34,419 nt of DNA from Halobacteriales archaeon QS_9_68_17 (lineage in GTDB: Archaea; Halobacteriota; Halobacteria; Halobacteriales; Natronoarchaeaceae): contig PXSA01000009.1 of NCBI GenBank assembly GCA_003023565.1, forward strand, positions 48,952-83,370. The letters are read 5' to 3'. Numbering within the stretch: the stretch's first letter is position 1; every line of letters starts with the position of its first letter. The notes below the pieces were generated by a model. That model was not told where the DNA came from, made no database searches, and was given only the letters and a program-made list of their open reading frames with translations. The position numbers and the translations under genes were made by a program. Shown here in pieces: positions 7,619 to 15,623 of this stretch.

Positions 7619-8494
7619 TCAGTCTCCCTCGTCGAACAGCGCGTCAGGTACGTATTCGCTCTCGACGGTAACGTCCAGACCGCGGTTTCGCGCCAGGACG
7701 ATCACCGCGGCGGCGGCGTGATCCACGATCTCACGTGAACCGCGCGGTTCGCCGTCGACTTCGGCATCGTGGGCGTCGAGCATCTTCTCGACGGCTTCGG
7801 TGACGGCCGCCGCGTCGCCGTCGAACAGACCGATGGACGCGTCGACGAGCGGACCAGTGTGTCCGTCCGGAACGCCCGAATAATAACTGTCGTAGCTTGG
7901 ATCGGACTCGAACGACCGGATGCGCTCGATGGCGTTTCGGGCGATTTCGTCTTCGCCGAGGCTAACCGCGGCGAGTAACTCCGCGTCGTCGTACGAGAGG
8001 ACGCTCCCTCCTCCCTCGTCGAGCACGTCCCGAAACGACTCGTCGAGGTCGAGGACACCCGTCGCGATTTCTTCGAGGCACTCCGATGAACCAGAGAGCA
8101 GGGCGTACTGCACTGCCTTCCCGTAGATCTGAGTCGCACTGAGAACGGCATTCCGTTCGAGTACCTCTTTATGTTTCACCGTCATCTGCCCAGCCCGAAA
8201 GCGGTGCGTTGCTGCTCGTTCAAACCACCGACGAGCCTCGGAGGCCTCACCGAGATAGAGCCGGTAAGTTGCTACGTTCGAACAACTGATCGATGCTCCA
8301 CGAGGTATTCGCGCTAGCTGTGACGAATTAAGTTCTTCTTCGTTTTCCAGTACAAGCTGGTCCTGTTCGTACTCTTCTTCTTTTTTTCGATCCAGTCGAG
8401 CATTTCCTGTTTCGAGCGCATTGATTAATCCTCCCCGGATCGCGTTTCGATGGCGTGGTCTCGAAACGTACCAGCGTGGCTCTACCGTTCCTAC
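7619..8494 (-). pseudogene. Immunity-like helical protein, start codon missing
   Basis: The frame ends at TGA 7619-7621 and is open back to 8494. A canonical ATG appears only at 8185, giving 188 residues (MTVKHKEVLERNAVLSA...). The codons upstream of 8185 still read as a sensible protein: NVATYRLYLGEASEARRW and FERAATHRFRAGQ form a TPR-like helical hairpin that runs straight into the annotated part. Between 8186 and 8494 I find no ATG, GTG or TTG in this frame. The gene therefore looks 5'-truncated or frameshifted, unless it is translated only from 8185. The all-helical architecture resembles the Imm49 family of polymorphic-toxin immunity proteins as I remember it; that assignment is tentative. 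It is the last gene of the minus-strand cassette, and the 228 bases before the next gene (8495-8722) show nothing recognisable. Confidence 0.6.
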
Positions 8495-8722
8495 TCAGTG
8501 AGGTGGCTAAGTTCCTTCGGCGAAGTGACCGATTCGCGCTCTGCGAGTCAGAAACCGATTCCGCTTCGACGACCGACCCGGTCGAGCGAGTTACAGTCAG
8601 AAGAGCCGCTCGATCAGTCACTCGGCCAGTTTCGGGTCAGTCGCGCCTTCTCCCTGGAAGAACGCGCGGTGGTCATCTTGACCCGCGAGGCGGTGCTGAG
8701 ATCACTGACTTCCGTGAATCTC

Positions 8723-9973
8723 TCACAGAAGACGGGTCTCGATGAGGTCCTCGACTCCGTCGGTGTCGTCGAGTCGCGCGAGCTGTCCGACGAGTTCCTC
8801 GATCGGTTCGATATCGTCAGGTGTCGGGTCGTCTGGCACTCTGGACGCGACGTTAGCGAGTAGCTGAAGCTTGCTCTCGTCGATGTCTATCTCCATTACG
8901 TTCGTAACCACGTTCTCGTCGCCGGGGCCATCCAATCGGACGAACGAGACGGGCACGCCGAGGCGGATCAGCGTCGGGTACGGTTCGTCTTCAGGTCCGA
9001 CCTCGTCCGGGAGATCACCGATCGGGGTCCCGCTCTCGTCGATGACGCGCCGCAGGAACTCGCCGGTTTCCACTTCCCAGAGTGACCAATCCCGGACTTC
9101 ACAGCGGACCAGTTCTAGATCCTCGTTGGTGAGGTCCCCCGCGGCGTTCTCCTGTCGAACCACGACGTCGGAACCGATATCGCCCGGGTCCAGTGCGGCG
9201 AACGGGTCGTCGATATCGCTCCGCTCCCGTTTTTGCTCCTCCTCGCTCTCGCCGTCGAGGAGATACCTATCGATAGAGACGGATGGTCCTTCCGTCGGAT
9301 CTATCGGATTGTTCGTCTTGACGATCATCACGTGGCCCGTTTCGAGTTCTTCGACGCGCCACGCGGGCGTATCGAGGACGCGTTTCCGTCCGCCGAAATC
9401 TTCGATGATAGTGTCGGACAACACGCTGATCCACGGTAACCTCTCCACGTTCTCGCTGATCGGTCGCCCGGTGGGTTTGAGTCCCCTGTGAGGGTTCATT
9501 CCGACCAGAAGCACTCCGTAGACGTACTCCGGTTCGACGACCTCTGCTAACCCGCCGACAAGGTCGGTGATACTCTCTACACGTTTCTGGACTTTCTCTC
9601 TCGTGTATCGTCCCTCGCCGAAGTCCACTGAGGGATCTAGCGCCATCGTCCGGAGATCTATCCCCGCTTTATGATCGCTCCACTCGGGCTCATCGGATTT
9701 ACTCACCGAGACAGACGCTGTCGTAGTGCTCTCCTGGCCGTACCAGAACTTGATTCGGCCACCGACAGCGGATATTTCGTCGACGATTTTCTGCCGGTCG
9801 TCACCGTCAATATCGTTGTTCCCGTCAAAGCGGTTTCCGATAGTGTAGTCACTGTAGACGTCAGTTCGGCCATCTTGTGTCGTGGTCAGTCCGAGTTCGA
9901 GACACCGGTCGACGATAGCTTCCATGTCCGGTGTTTCGTCGGAAATATAATGTATGAAGTATTTCTCGTCCAT
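8723..9973 (-). CDS. Unknown protein coupled to toxin, candidate immunity protein
   Basis: A 416-residue acidic protein with no signal peptide or membrane segment. Its ATG (9971-9973) lies 2 bases after the TAA of the toxin-like gene, so translation is probably coupled. Visible blocks are an N-terminal MDEKYFIHYISDETPDMEAIVDRC domain, a central VYGVLLVGMNPHRGLKPTGRP segment, TPAWRVEELETGHVMIVKTNNP, a strand-rich LELVRCEVRDWSLWEVETGEF segment, and a C-terminal helical pair (SKLQLLANVASRV, IEPIEELVGQLARLDDTD). I recognise no family with confidence; the central part distantly recalls Imm52-type proteins. Position and coupling make it the prime candidate for neutralising the nuclease tip. This is inference only. 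Confidence 0.75.
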   Translation of the reverse strand: MDEKYFIHYISDETPDMEAIVDRCLELGLTTTQDGRTDVYSDYTIGNRFDGNNDIDGDDRQKIVDEISAVGGRIKFWYGQESTTTASVSVSKSDEPEWSDHKAGIDLRTMALDPSVDFGEGRYTREKVQKRVESITDLVGGLAEVVEPEYVYGVLLVGMNPHRGLKPTGRPISENVERLPWISVLSDTIIEDFGGRKRVLDTPAWRVEELETGHVMIVKTNNPIDPTEGPSVSIDRYLLDGESEEEQKRERSDIDDPFAALDPGDIGSDVVVRQENAAGDLTNEDLELVRCEVRDWSLWEVETGEFLRRVIDESGTPIGDLPDEVGPEDEPYPTLIRLGVPVSFVRLDGPGDENVVTNVMEIDIDESKLQLLANVASRVPDDPTPDDIEPIEELVGQLARLDDTDGVEDLIETRLL

Positions 9974-9975
9974 CG

Positions 9976-12279
9976 TTATTTGTTACTTAGATCCTCGATA
10001 CGTACAAACTTGATTGTTGCGTCATCGGGAACGTCTGCTTCCTCAAGCGCCCTGTCGACAACGTCTGTGTCTGTTATGTCTTTGTCTCTTGGAGGTTCTG
10101 TCCTGCTTGCGATGATAAGAGTATCTCGCTCACGTGATAGGACCTCTAGTTTAGTTACTAGACTCTCCACGTATGATTCTTCCACTCTATGGTAAGATGA
10201 TACGGTACTATAGTCAGTATTTTTCACTTCAATAGCGGTGCTTTCGTCAGCAAGATCAATGTCTATCTCTGACTTTCCGTGATCATTCTCCACCTTAAGC
10301 TCCAATTCGCTGATCGTCCGGCCATCGTTATCTATCAGATTAGTTGCTGCGTCAGCCTCTCCATCAAGGCCGTTGAAACCATCCAAATCCGTCTCAGGAT
10401 CAATTTCTCCAGGATCCACCTTATTCCGTGTTCCATGTTTTATCGCATCTTCGAGGCCAGTAATATCTTCTCTAGCAAGCCGATCGAGATCTGACTCAAC
10501 CTTTGCAGGTGATCGCGCTGTGGGATCAGATATATCTTCATAAGCAGCGAGATTCGCCATCAGACGATCTTCTTCTTTGTCAGCAAGATCCAGTTTCTGA
10601 ATAGAGTCTGATATTTCCCAGCAAGGGCTGTTACAGATGTCGTATCTCAGGAGATCGGCATACTCATCACCTCCTCTCAAGAGGAACCGCGTAGCAAGGT
10701 CGCGACCGTCATCTGTATCACCGAGATTATCAGCACCGATCTCGTTGATCGCCCGTAGAGACCGCGCTTTCTGGGAGGTAGATACGTCAGCGTCGATGAT
10801 CGTACGGAATTGCCGATCATCGAGAGCGTCCATCGCCCGGACGGCGTCGTCGCCACTGATCCGGATTATATCACGATATTCTGCTTTCTCTGCCGAGTCG
10901 AGAGCGTCGTAGCGGTTGATCGCCCGCCCGATATCAGCAAACGAGGCGTCACCGTCAACCGCCGCTTCGGTCATCCGCCGCTGGAGGCCGGCCTTGCCTC
11001 GCATATTCAACAGACGCTGCTTCGCTCCTTCGCCAAGCCTGTCCAGCATACGTTTCCCCGGCTCGCCGGTCCGTCGGAGGTAGACCAGACCCTTCTCCAG
11101 TCGGTCGGAGTCGGGGTTTTCAGTCAACCAGTCGAGCACTCGCTGCCCCCGGTCGTCGTCGAACGTTCTCCCGAGCCGTCGCTGTTCCGGGAGCGGCGTT
11201 CGCTTGAGAGCGTCCCCGGTTTGACCGACAACCTTCTTCGCCGAATCACTCATTTCAGTGTCGCGGATGCGCCGCCCGACATTGAATTCGATATCCGGCG
11301 CTCGTTGCGCGATGCGGCCGCCGGTCCACATCGCGCTTCCAATGGCAGCGCCCTTGATCGAAGATCGCACCGTGCTGGACGCACGGATCAGACCCGCAAC
11401 GTAGGGGATACGCGTTCCTGCTCGGACAGCGGCCACTTCTCCCGCGACGGGCACTACGTAGGAGGCAGTGTATCCGACAGAGTAGCCGATCGCGAACGCG
11501 TCAGAGTACTTCCCGCCTTGCCTGAAGGGGTTCAGCTGCTGGCGGCGAGTTCCGTAGTGTTCGACGATAGCTGCGAATGCCTTCTGTCGCTTTTCGGAGT
11601 CTCCGACGATCCTTGGAAGTCGCTCGAGTTGCCGATACTGCTGCGTTGCCACCTCATCGTACTCGCCCGGCGAGGCTACGACGTGTGCCGTCGAAACGAG
11701 TCCATTCCCCATGACGTTGAGACTATCCGAGAATCCCGAAGCCGAAGAGAAGGTGATAACGCCGAACGTTGTGACCAACGGAATATCAGTATCGGCTGTC
11801 CCCTCTGCGATCTTTCCGAAGTTATTCGTCCCGTAGGATCTCGCTTCGACCTTGGTACCGTGGACGTCTTCGGTTTTCACGACAGCCGACGAACGGGTGA
11901 CGTACCCGGAAAGAGCAGTTCCAAACCGATCTCCGGTGCTACGGTCGATTTCGAATTCGATAGGGTATCGGAAGACGCGTTCCTGACCGTAGAAGCTCTG
12001 AGACGCCCTGTCTTCCCCTGCCTTGGCGATTGTGATGTGGTCGACACCGGACGGATCGCGTGCTGTAACGGTGACCCGGTACTCTTGACGATCGCCGCTG
12101 GTTTCTACGTAGCCCGATACTATCGGGGGTCGGAAGTCGTGAACACGCGGGTACTGTTGACTCGATCGTTCCTCTTCGTCGCTAACGCTATCGTCGTCCG
12201 TGTCCCGGCTCATCGGGTCCAGACCGATTTCCTCCTCGACATCGTCCTGAACGTTATCAGCGTCGGTATCGGTTTCCAC
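9976..12279 (-). CDS. Polymorphic-toxin-like protein with PD-(D/E)xK tip, 5' end lost
   Basis: About 767 residues counted from GTG 12279, the first codon of the recognisable protein. Order: residues 1-38 are thrombospondin type 3-like calcium repeats (ETDTDADNVQDDVEEEIGLD, then SRDTDDDSVSDEEE); 45-190 a beta-rich domain; 258-318 a hydrophobic Gly/Ala-rich stretch (AFAIGYSVGYTASYVVPVAG, GAAIGSAMW) suggesting membrane interaction; 330-640 a helical region; 660-767 a nuclease-like tip with Asp673/Asp675 and Glu684-x-Lys686 in DLADESTAIEVKN, the PD-(D/E)xK pattern. No signal peptide or proper start remains: upstream of 12280 the frame continues only through antisense of the aldo/keto reductase promoter and gene. 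The tip-coding DNA (9976-10640) is visibly more AT-rich than the neighbours, as is common for exchanged toxin tips. Whether it is expressed is unknown. Confidence 0.75.
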   Translation of the reverse strand: METDTDADNVQDDVEEEIGLDPMSRDTDDDSVSDEEERSSQQYPRVHDFRPPIVSGYVETSGDRQEYRVTVTARDPSGVDHITIAKAGEDRASQSFYGQERVFRYPIEFEIDRSTGDRFGTALSGYVTRSSAVVKTEDVHGTKVEARSYGTNNFGKIAEGTADTDIPLVTTFGVITFSSASGFSDSLNVMGNGLVSTAHVVASPGEYDEVATQQYRQLERLPRIVGDSEKRQKAFAAIVEHYGTRRQQLNPFRQGGKYSDAFAIGYSVGYTASYVVPVAGEVAAVRAGTRIPYVAGLIRASSTVRSSIKGAAIGSAMWTGGRIAQRAPDIEFNVGRRIRDTEMSDSAKKVVGQTGDALKRTPLPEQRRLGRTFDDDRGQRVLDWLTENPDSDRLEKGLVYLRRTGEPGKRMLDRLGEGAKQRLLNMRGKAGLQRRMTEAAVDGDASFADIGRAINRYDALDSAEKAEYRDIIRISGDDAVRAMDALDDRQFRTIIDADVSTSQKARSLRAINEIGADNLGDTDDGRDLATRFLLRGGDEYADLLRYDICNSPCWEISDSIQKLDLADKEEDRLMANLAAYEDISDPTARSPAKVESDLDRLAREDITGLEDAIKHGTRNKVDPGEIDPETDLDGFNGLDGEADAATNLIDNDGRTISELELKVENDHGKSEIDIDLADESTAIEVKNTDYSTVSSYHRVEESYVESLVTKLEVLSRERDTLIIASRTEPPRDKDITDTDVVDRALEEADVPDDATIKFVRIEDLSNK

Positions 12280-12329
12280 GTGGGAGCGGAAAAGCGAAGT
12301 GAGTCGCCTACCACCCCATACCCCATTCG

Positions 12330-12562
12330 GAAACCCCGACGCGCTTGCTCGCTCCTCCACGCTTTTCCCGCCGCCTTTCGTACCCGGTCGTATGGAGTAC
12401 ACGACACTCGGGTCGACCGGGATGGAGGTCAGCCGCATCTGTCTGGGCTGTATGAGCTTCGGAACGAGCGACTGGCGCGAGTGGGTGTTGGACGAGGAGG
12501 AGAGCCTCGATGTCATCGACCGCGCCGTCGACCTCGGGATCAACTTCTTCGACACCGCGAAC
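12330..12562 (+). repeat. Direct repeat, right copy (intact AKR promoter and 5' end)
   Basis: This is the parent-like copy of 7281-7495: a 32-base identical stretch at 12330-12361, then the TATA region, start codon and first codons of the functional gene. The toxin-like reading frame on the other strand stops making sense within about 50 bases of this repeat (about 12280-12330), which places the recombination junction there. Confidence 0.85.
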
Positions 12563-13366
12563 ATGTACTCCGAGGGCGAGAGCGAGCGCGTCCTCGGCGA
12601 GGCGCTTTCGAGCCGCCGCGACGAGGCCGTCGTCGCGACGAAGGGGTACTTCCGGATGGACGACGACGACCCCAACTCCGGCGGTCTCTCGCGGAAGGCC
12701 ATCGAGCAGGAGCTGTCGAACAGCCTCGACAGGCTGGGGATGGACGCCGTCGACCTCTACCAGATCCACCGCTGGGACGACGACACTCCCGTCGAGACGA
12801 CGATGCGCGCGCTGGACGACGCGGTCCGCCGCGGGCAGGTGCGCTACCTCGGCGCGAGTTCGATGTGGGCGTACCAGTTCGTGGACGCCCTACGGACCAG
12901 CGAGCGCCTCGGCCTCGACAGGTTCGTAACGATGCAGAACCACTACAACCTCCTCTACCGCGAGGAGGAGCGCGAGATGCTCCCGCTGTGCGAGCAGGAG
13001 GACGTCGGCGTCGTCCCGTGGAGTCCGTTGGCGCGGGGCTACCTCACTCGCCCGCACGAGGAGTTCGACGCGACGACCCGCGGCGAGACCGACGACCACG
13101 CGCGCGAGCACCCCTACTTCGAGGGCGGCGGAAAGGCGGTGAACGAGCGCGTCGCCGACCTCGCGGACGACCGTAACGCGACGATGGCCCAGATAGCGCT
13201 CGCGTGGGTGCTGCATCAGGACGCCGTCGACGCGCCCATCGTCGGCACGACGAGCGTCGAGCACCTCGAAGACGCCGTCGAGGCGGTCGAGATATCGCTG
13301 TCGGACGACGAACTGGAGCACCTCGAAGAGCCGTACGAGCCGGTTCGCGCGTCCGGCCACGAGTGA
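12392..13366 (+). CDS. Aldo/keto reductase
   Basis: A 324-residue (alpha/beta)8 NADPH-dependent oxidoreductase. The catalytic tetrad is visible: Asp54 and Tyr59 in NFFDTANMYSEGESE, Lys84 in VATKGYF, and His126 in DLYQIHRWDDDTP. The AKR fingerprint continues with RYLGASSMWAYQF, MQNHYNLLYREEEREMLPLC and the coenzyme-binding IVGTTSVEHLEDAVEA near the end. It is similar to bacterial YajO/Tas-like reductases of unknown natural substrate. The start at 12392 matches the family N-terminus and has a T-rich TATA element upstream. The 5' end of this gene exists a second time, decayed, at 7342. Confidence 0.95.
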   Translation: MEYTTLGSTGMEVSRICLGCMSFGTSDWREWVLDEEESLDVIDRAVDLGINFFDTANMYSEGESERVLGEALSSRRDEAVVATKGYFRMDDDDPNSGGLSRKAIEQELSNSLDRLGMDAVDLYQIHRWDDDTPVETTMRALDDAVRRGQVRYLGASSMWAYQFVDALRTSERLGLDRFVTMQNHYNLLYREEEREMLPLCEQEDVGVVPWSPLARGYLTRPHEEFDATTRGETDDHAREHPYFEGGGKAVNERVADLADDRNATMAQIALAWVLHQDAVDAPIVGTTSVEHLEDAVEAVEISLSDDELEHLEEPYEPVRASGHE

Positions 13367-13438
13367 GGCAGGCGGGTCGCGGCGACGGGCAACGTCACGT
13401 CGCGGCGGAGCCCAGTTCGTGGCTGAAACGCGCGGCGG

Positions 13439-13630
13439 TCAGCCCTCGCGGACCTCGTCGCTGACGCGCCGGACCGTCTCGTACTCGTCGCCGCAGGCGA
13501 TGAAGCGGACGTCGTCCAGCGTCTCCGGGTCGTACGCGTCGACCTCCTTGCCGATGACCCTCGCGCCAGCGTCGAGGTCGAACGCATCGGTGACCGCGAC
13601 CCCGCCGGGGTCGACCGGTCCCCTCTCCAT
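13439..13630 (-). CDS. Small conserved-looking protein, unknown function
   Basis: A 63-residue acidic protein (MERGPVDPGGVAVTDAFDLD..., ...VRFIACGDEYETVRRVSDEVREG). The GC-rich third positions, the acidic composition and the beta-alpha pattern with a single cysteine argue for a real gene. It lies 72 bases after, and convergent with, the aldo/keto reductase. I do not recognise the family, and no operon partner is seen. The 232 bases from here to the next gene hold only the promoter/operator region of that gene. Confidence 0.6.
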   Translation of the reverse strand: MERGPVDPGGVAVTDAFDLDAGARVIGKEVDAYDPETLDDVRFIACGDEYETVRRVSDEVREG

Positions 13631-13813
13631 CGCGGCCTCGTTTGTTTCCTCGCCGGCCCCACGGCGGAGCGCCCGCGACGCCGCTCCCCGTGTGGAGGCT
13701 GGTGCCGACGGCGTTGATCAGTGCGTCGGCGACTGCTGGCCGATATCCCCCTGAATCACGCTCCAGTCATGGGAAGTAAGTCGTCCGGGGTAAGGCTCCG
13801 GGTCCCCGAGGTC

Positions 13814-13853
13814 TTAGGCCGACCAAAACCCTTTTGACTTTAGGTGTGCCTAA
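13814..13853 (+). promoter_or_regulatory. DtxR/SirR-like operator overlapping promoter
   Basis: TTAGGTGTGCCTAA at 13840-13853 has perfect 5-base inverted arms (TTAGG/CCTAA) and ends 9 bases before ATG 13863. A further TTAGG occurs at 13814-13818. A TATA-like CTTTTGAC (13831-13838) lies about 27 bases before the start codon, so the palindrome would sit directly on the transcription start. The arms match the core of DtxR/IdeR-type metal-dependent repressor sites; haloarchaeal Idr/SirR homologues belong to this family. The match is seen; binding is inferred. Confidence 0.5.
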
Positions 13854-13862
13854 TCCCCGGTA

Positions 13863-14036
13863 ATGGCAGTTCACAGTAGCTCGGATGCCGAAGCATCCGC
13901 CGCGGACGAGGCGCAGGCCCCCGACGAGACGCTGGTGGCCGCACACGAGACGTGTCCCGGACGCACCGTCTTCATCGAAGACGGCAACACGGACGCCTGG
14001 ATCGCGACCGACCTCACCGTCGACCTCGGGCGGTAA
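13863..14036 (+). CDS. Small haloarchaeal protein behind metal-type operator
   Basis: A 57-residue protein. The N-terminal half is low-complexity and acidic (SSSDAEASAADEAQAPDE); the C-terminal half is compact (AAHETCPGRTVFIEDGNTDAWIATD). It has one cysteine and no membrane segment. I do not recognise a named family, though small haloarchaeal proteins with a similar 'GN(T/S)xAWI..D' ending are common. The promoter carries a DtxR-like palindrome and the next gene is DpsA, so a role linked to iron limitation is possible. The 174 bases to the dpsA stop show nothing else. Confidence 0.68.
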   Translation: MAVHSSSDAEASAADEAQAPDETLVAAHETCPGRTVFIEDGNTDAWIATDLTVDLGR

Positions 14037-14210
14037 CCGCGGGTCCTTCTCTGCGCACCTCTCACCGATAGCCGTCGCTCGGCGCGGCGTAGTTCCTGCT
14101 TCCTGCTTGCGCCGCGCCCCGAGCCCGGAGCTACGCGTCGATCGTTCGAAAACGGAGTCGCGACCCGATACTGGTCCGGCGTCGCCGTCCGCTCCGGCGA
14201 CGGTACCGCT

Positions 14211-14744
14211 CTACCAGTTCTTCAGGGAGTCGTGCTCGAGGTAGTGCTCGATGTGGTGAGCGACCTCCTCGGTCTCGACCAACTGCTCGCGGAGCATCTG
14301 GGCCGTCGCGTGGTCGCCGAGGTTCTCGGCGAGTTCGACGTGGTCCCGCATCGTCTCGATGATGTCGCCGTACATCTTCAGGTCGTTCTCCATGGAGGTG
14401 CGGGCGTCGTAGATGTCCTCGCCCTCCGGTTCGACTGGGGCGTGGTCTTCGAGGTCGGACATCCCGCTGACCGGGACGCCGCCGAGGGCCTGCACGCGCT
14501 CGGCCTGCTCGTCGGCGGCCACCTCGGCGACCTCGTAGGCCTCCTCGAAGAACTCGTGGAGCGGCTCGAACTCGGCACCGACGACGTTCCAGTGGTGCTT
14601 CTTCAGCTGGTGGTAGAGGACGTACGTCGCGGCGAGGTCCGTGTTCAGCGCGTCGACGATCTGCTCTGCTTTCTCCTCGTCGAGACGGAGAGCGTTCTCT
14701 TCGACGGTACCGGCCTCTCGGAGTACGGCTTCCTGAGTGCTCAT
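14211..14744 (-). CDS. dpsA: DpsA, ferritin-like iron-storage/DNA-protection protein
   Basis: A 177-residue protein closely resembling DpsA of Halobacterium salinarum in length and in blocks: VDALNTDLAATYVLYHQLKKHHWNV with the ferroxidase histidine, GAEFEPLHEFFEEAYEVAEVAADEQAERVQALGGVP with acidic ligands, and HVELAENLGDHATAQMLREQL plus HHIEHYLE at the end. Dps dodecamers oxidise and store iron and protect against oxidative damage. I chose MSTQEAVLREAG at 14744 because CTTAAGTA (14772-14779 region) then lies about 30 bases upstream. The longer frame to 14771 would overlap the promoter. Confidence 0.95.
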   Translation of the reverse strand: MSTQEAVLREAGTVEENALRLDEEKAEQIVDALNTDLAATYVLYHQLKKHHWNVVGAEFEPLHEFFEEAYEVAEVAADEQAERVQALGGVPVSGMSDLEDHAPVEPEGEDIYDARTSMENDLKMYGDIIETMRDHVELAENLGDHATAQMLREQLVETEEVAHHIEHYLEHDSLKNW

Positions 14745-14928
14745 GTTCACTCCGATGTAGGGCCTGGTCATACTTAAGGATTATCTCTCCGCCAACAGTT
14801 TTTCGGGTAACCTAAAGATATTCTCGCAATACAAGTCCGAGGTTTACCGAAGCTTGCAGTCCCCTCGGTCGCGTCGCTCCGTTCGCGGACGGTAAACTAT
14901 AGCTATCTTCGACGGGTAAGCAGACCCG

Positions 14929-15576
14929 ATGGGCGTCATCGCGGAGTTCACCGTCGACGGACCGGAGCTCCTGTTGAAGGACGCGCTCGTCGCCGTTCCG
15001 GAGATATCCGTCTCGGTCGAGGGGGACACGGCGAGTCGCGACGGGATGCCGATCTTCTACTTCTGGGCGTCCGGTGGCGACTTTCAGGCGTTCGACGCGG
15101 CGCTCGACGCCGACGAGGACGTGGCCGAGTTCGAGATACTGGAGACGGACGACGAGCGGAAGATGTACCGGGTCTGGTTCTCTCGGACCTCCTTCTACGA
15201 CGCGTACCGCGAATCGGCCGCGACGTTCCTCTCGCTGGTCGGCGACCACCGCGGGTGGCGGCTACAGATGCGGTTCCCCGACCGGGAGTCGCTCCGGCGG
15301 TATCGTCAGAGCTACGAGGAACAGGGCGTCTCCTTCGTCGTCCACCGCCTGTACACGGACAGGAGGGGTCCCGGCGACGAGTACGGCCTGACCGAGAAAC
15401 AGCGGCGGGCGCTCGCGCTCGCCCATCGAGAGGGGTACTTCTCTCAGCCCCGAGAGGTGACGCTGGACCACCTCGCGGGGCAGTTGGACATCTCCCCGCA
15501 AGCGGTGTCCGCGCGGATTCAGCGGGGACTGGACGCGCTGCTGGCGGCGACGCTCGACGACGACTTGAAGGATTGA
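14929..15576 (+). CDS. Bat-type HTH transcriptional regulator
   Basis: A 215-residue member of the bacterio-opsin activator-like family. Residues 1-150 form the N-terminal regulatory domain found in haloarchaeal Bat-like proteins (VIAEFTVDGPELLLKDALVA, YFWASGGDFQAFDAALDADE). Residues 155-210 are the HTH_10 DNA-binding region: YGLTEKQRRALALAHREGYF, then REVTLDHLAGQLDIS and PQAVSARIQRGLDALL. A TATA element (TAAACTATA, 14891-14899) precedes the ATG by about 30 bases. A HalOD1 protein gene follows after 47 bases and may be co-transcribed. Confidence 0.92.
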   Translation: MGVIAEFTVDGPELLLKDALVAVPEISVSVEGDTASRDGMPIFYFWASGGDFQAFDAALDADEDVAEFEILETDDERKMYRVWFSRTSFYDAYRESAATFLSLVGDHRGWRLQMRFPDRESLRRYRQSYEEQGVSFVVHRLYTDRRGPGDEYGLTEKQRRALALAHREGYFSQPREVTLDHLAGQLDISPQAVSARIQRGLDALLAATLDDDLKD

Positions 15577-15623
15577 ACTGGAAACCCCCGGAGCGAGGTC
15601 ACTACCGCCCCAAGAGGGAACGA

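Noticed and set aside
8328..8621. A 97-codon minus-strand frame upstream of the immunity-like gene
   Set aside because: It overlaps the more protein-like frame at 8186-8494 and is Arg/Ser-rich; I could not join it to the downstream gene convincingly.
9976..12702. A 908-codon minus-strand frame beginning at 12702
   Set aside because: The first 141 codons are antisense to the aldo/keto reductase and its promoter and show no protein-like character; only the part from about 12279 is kept.
10810..13176. A 788-codon plus-strand open frame
   Set aside because: It is a shadow of the toxin gene and then of the AKR gene in a wrong frame.
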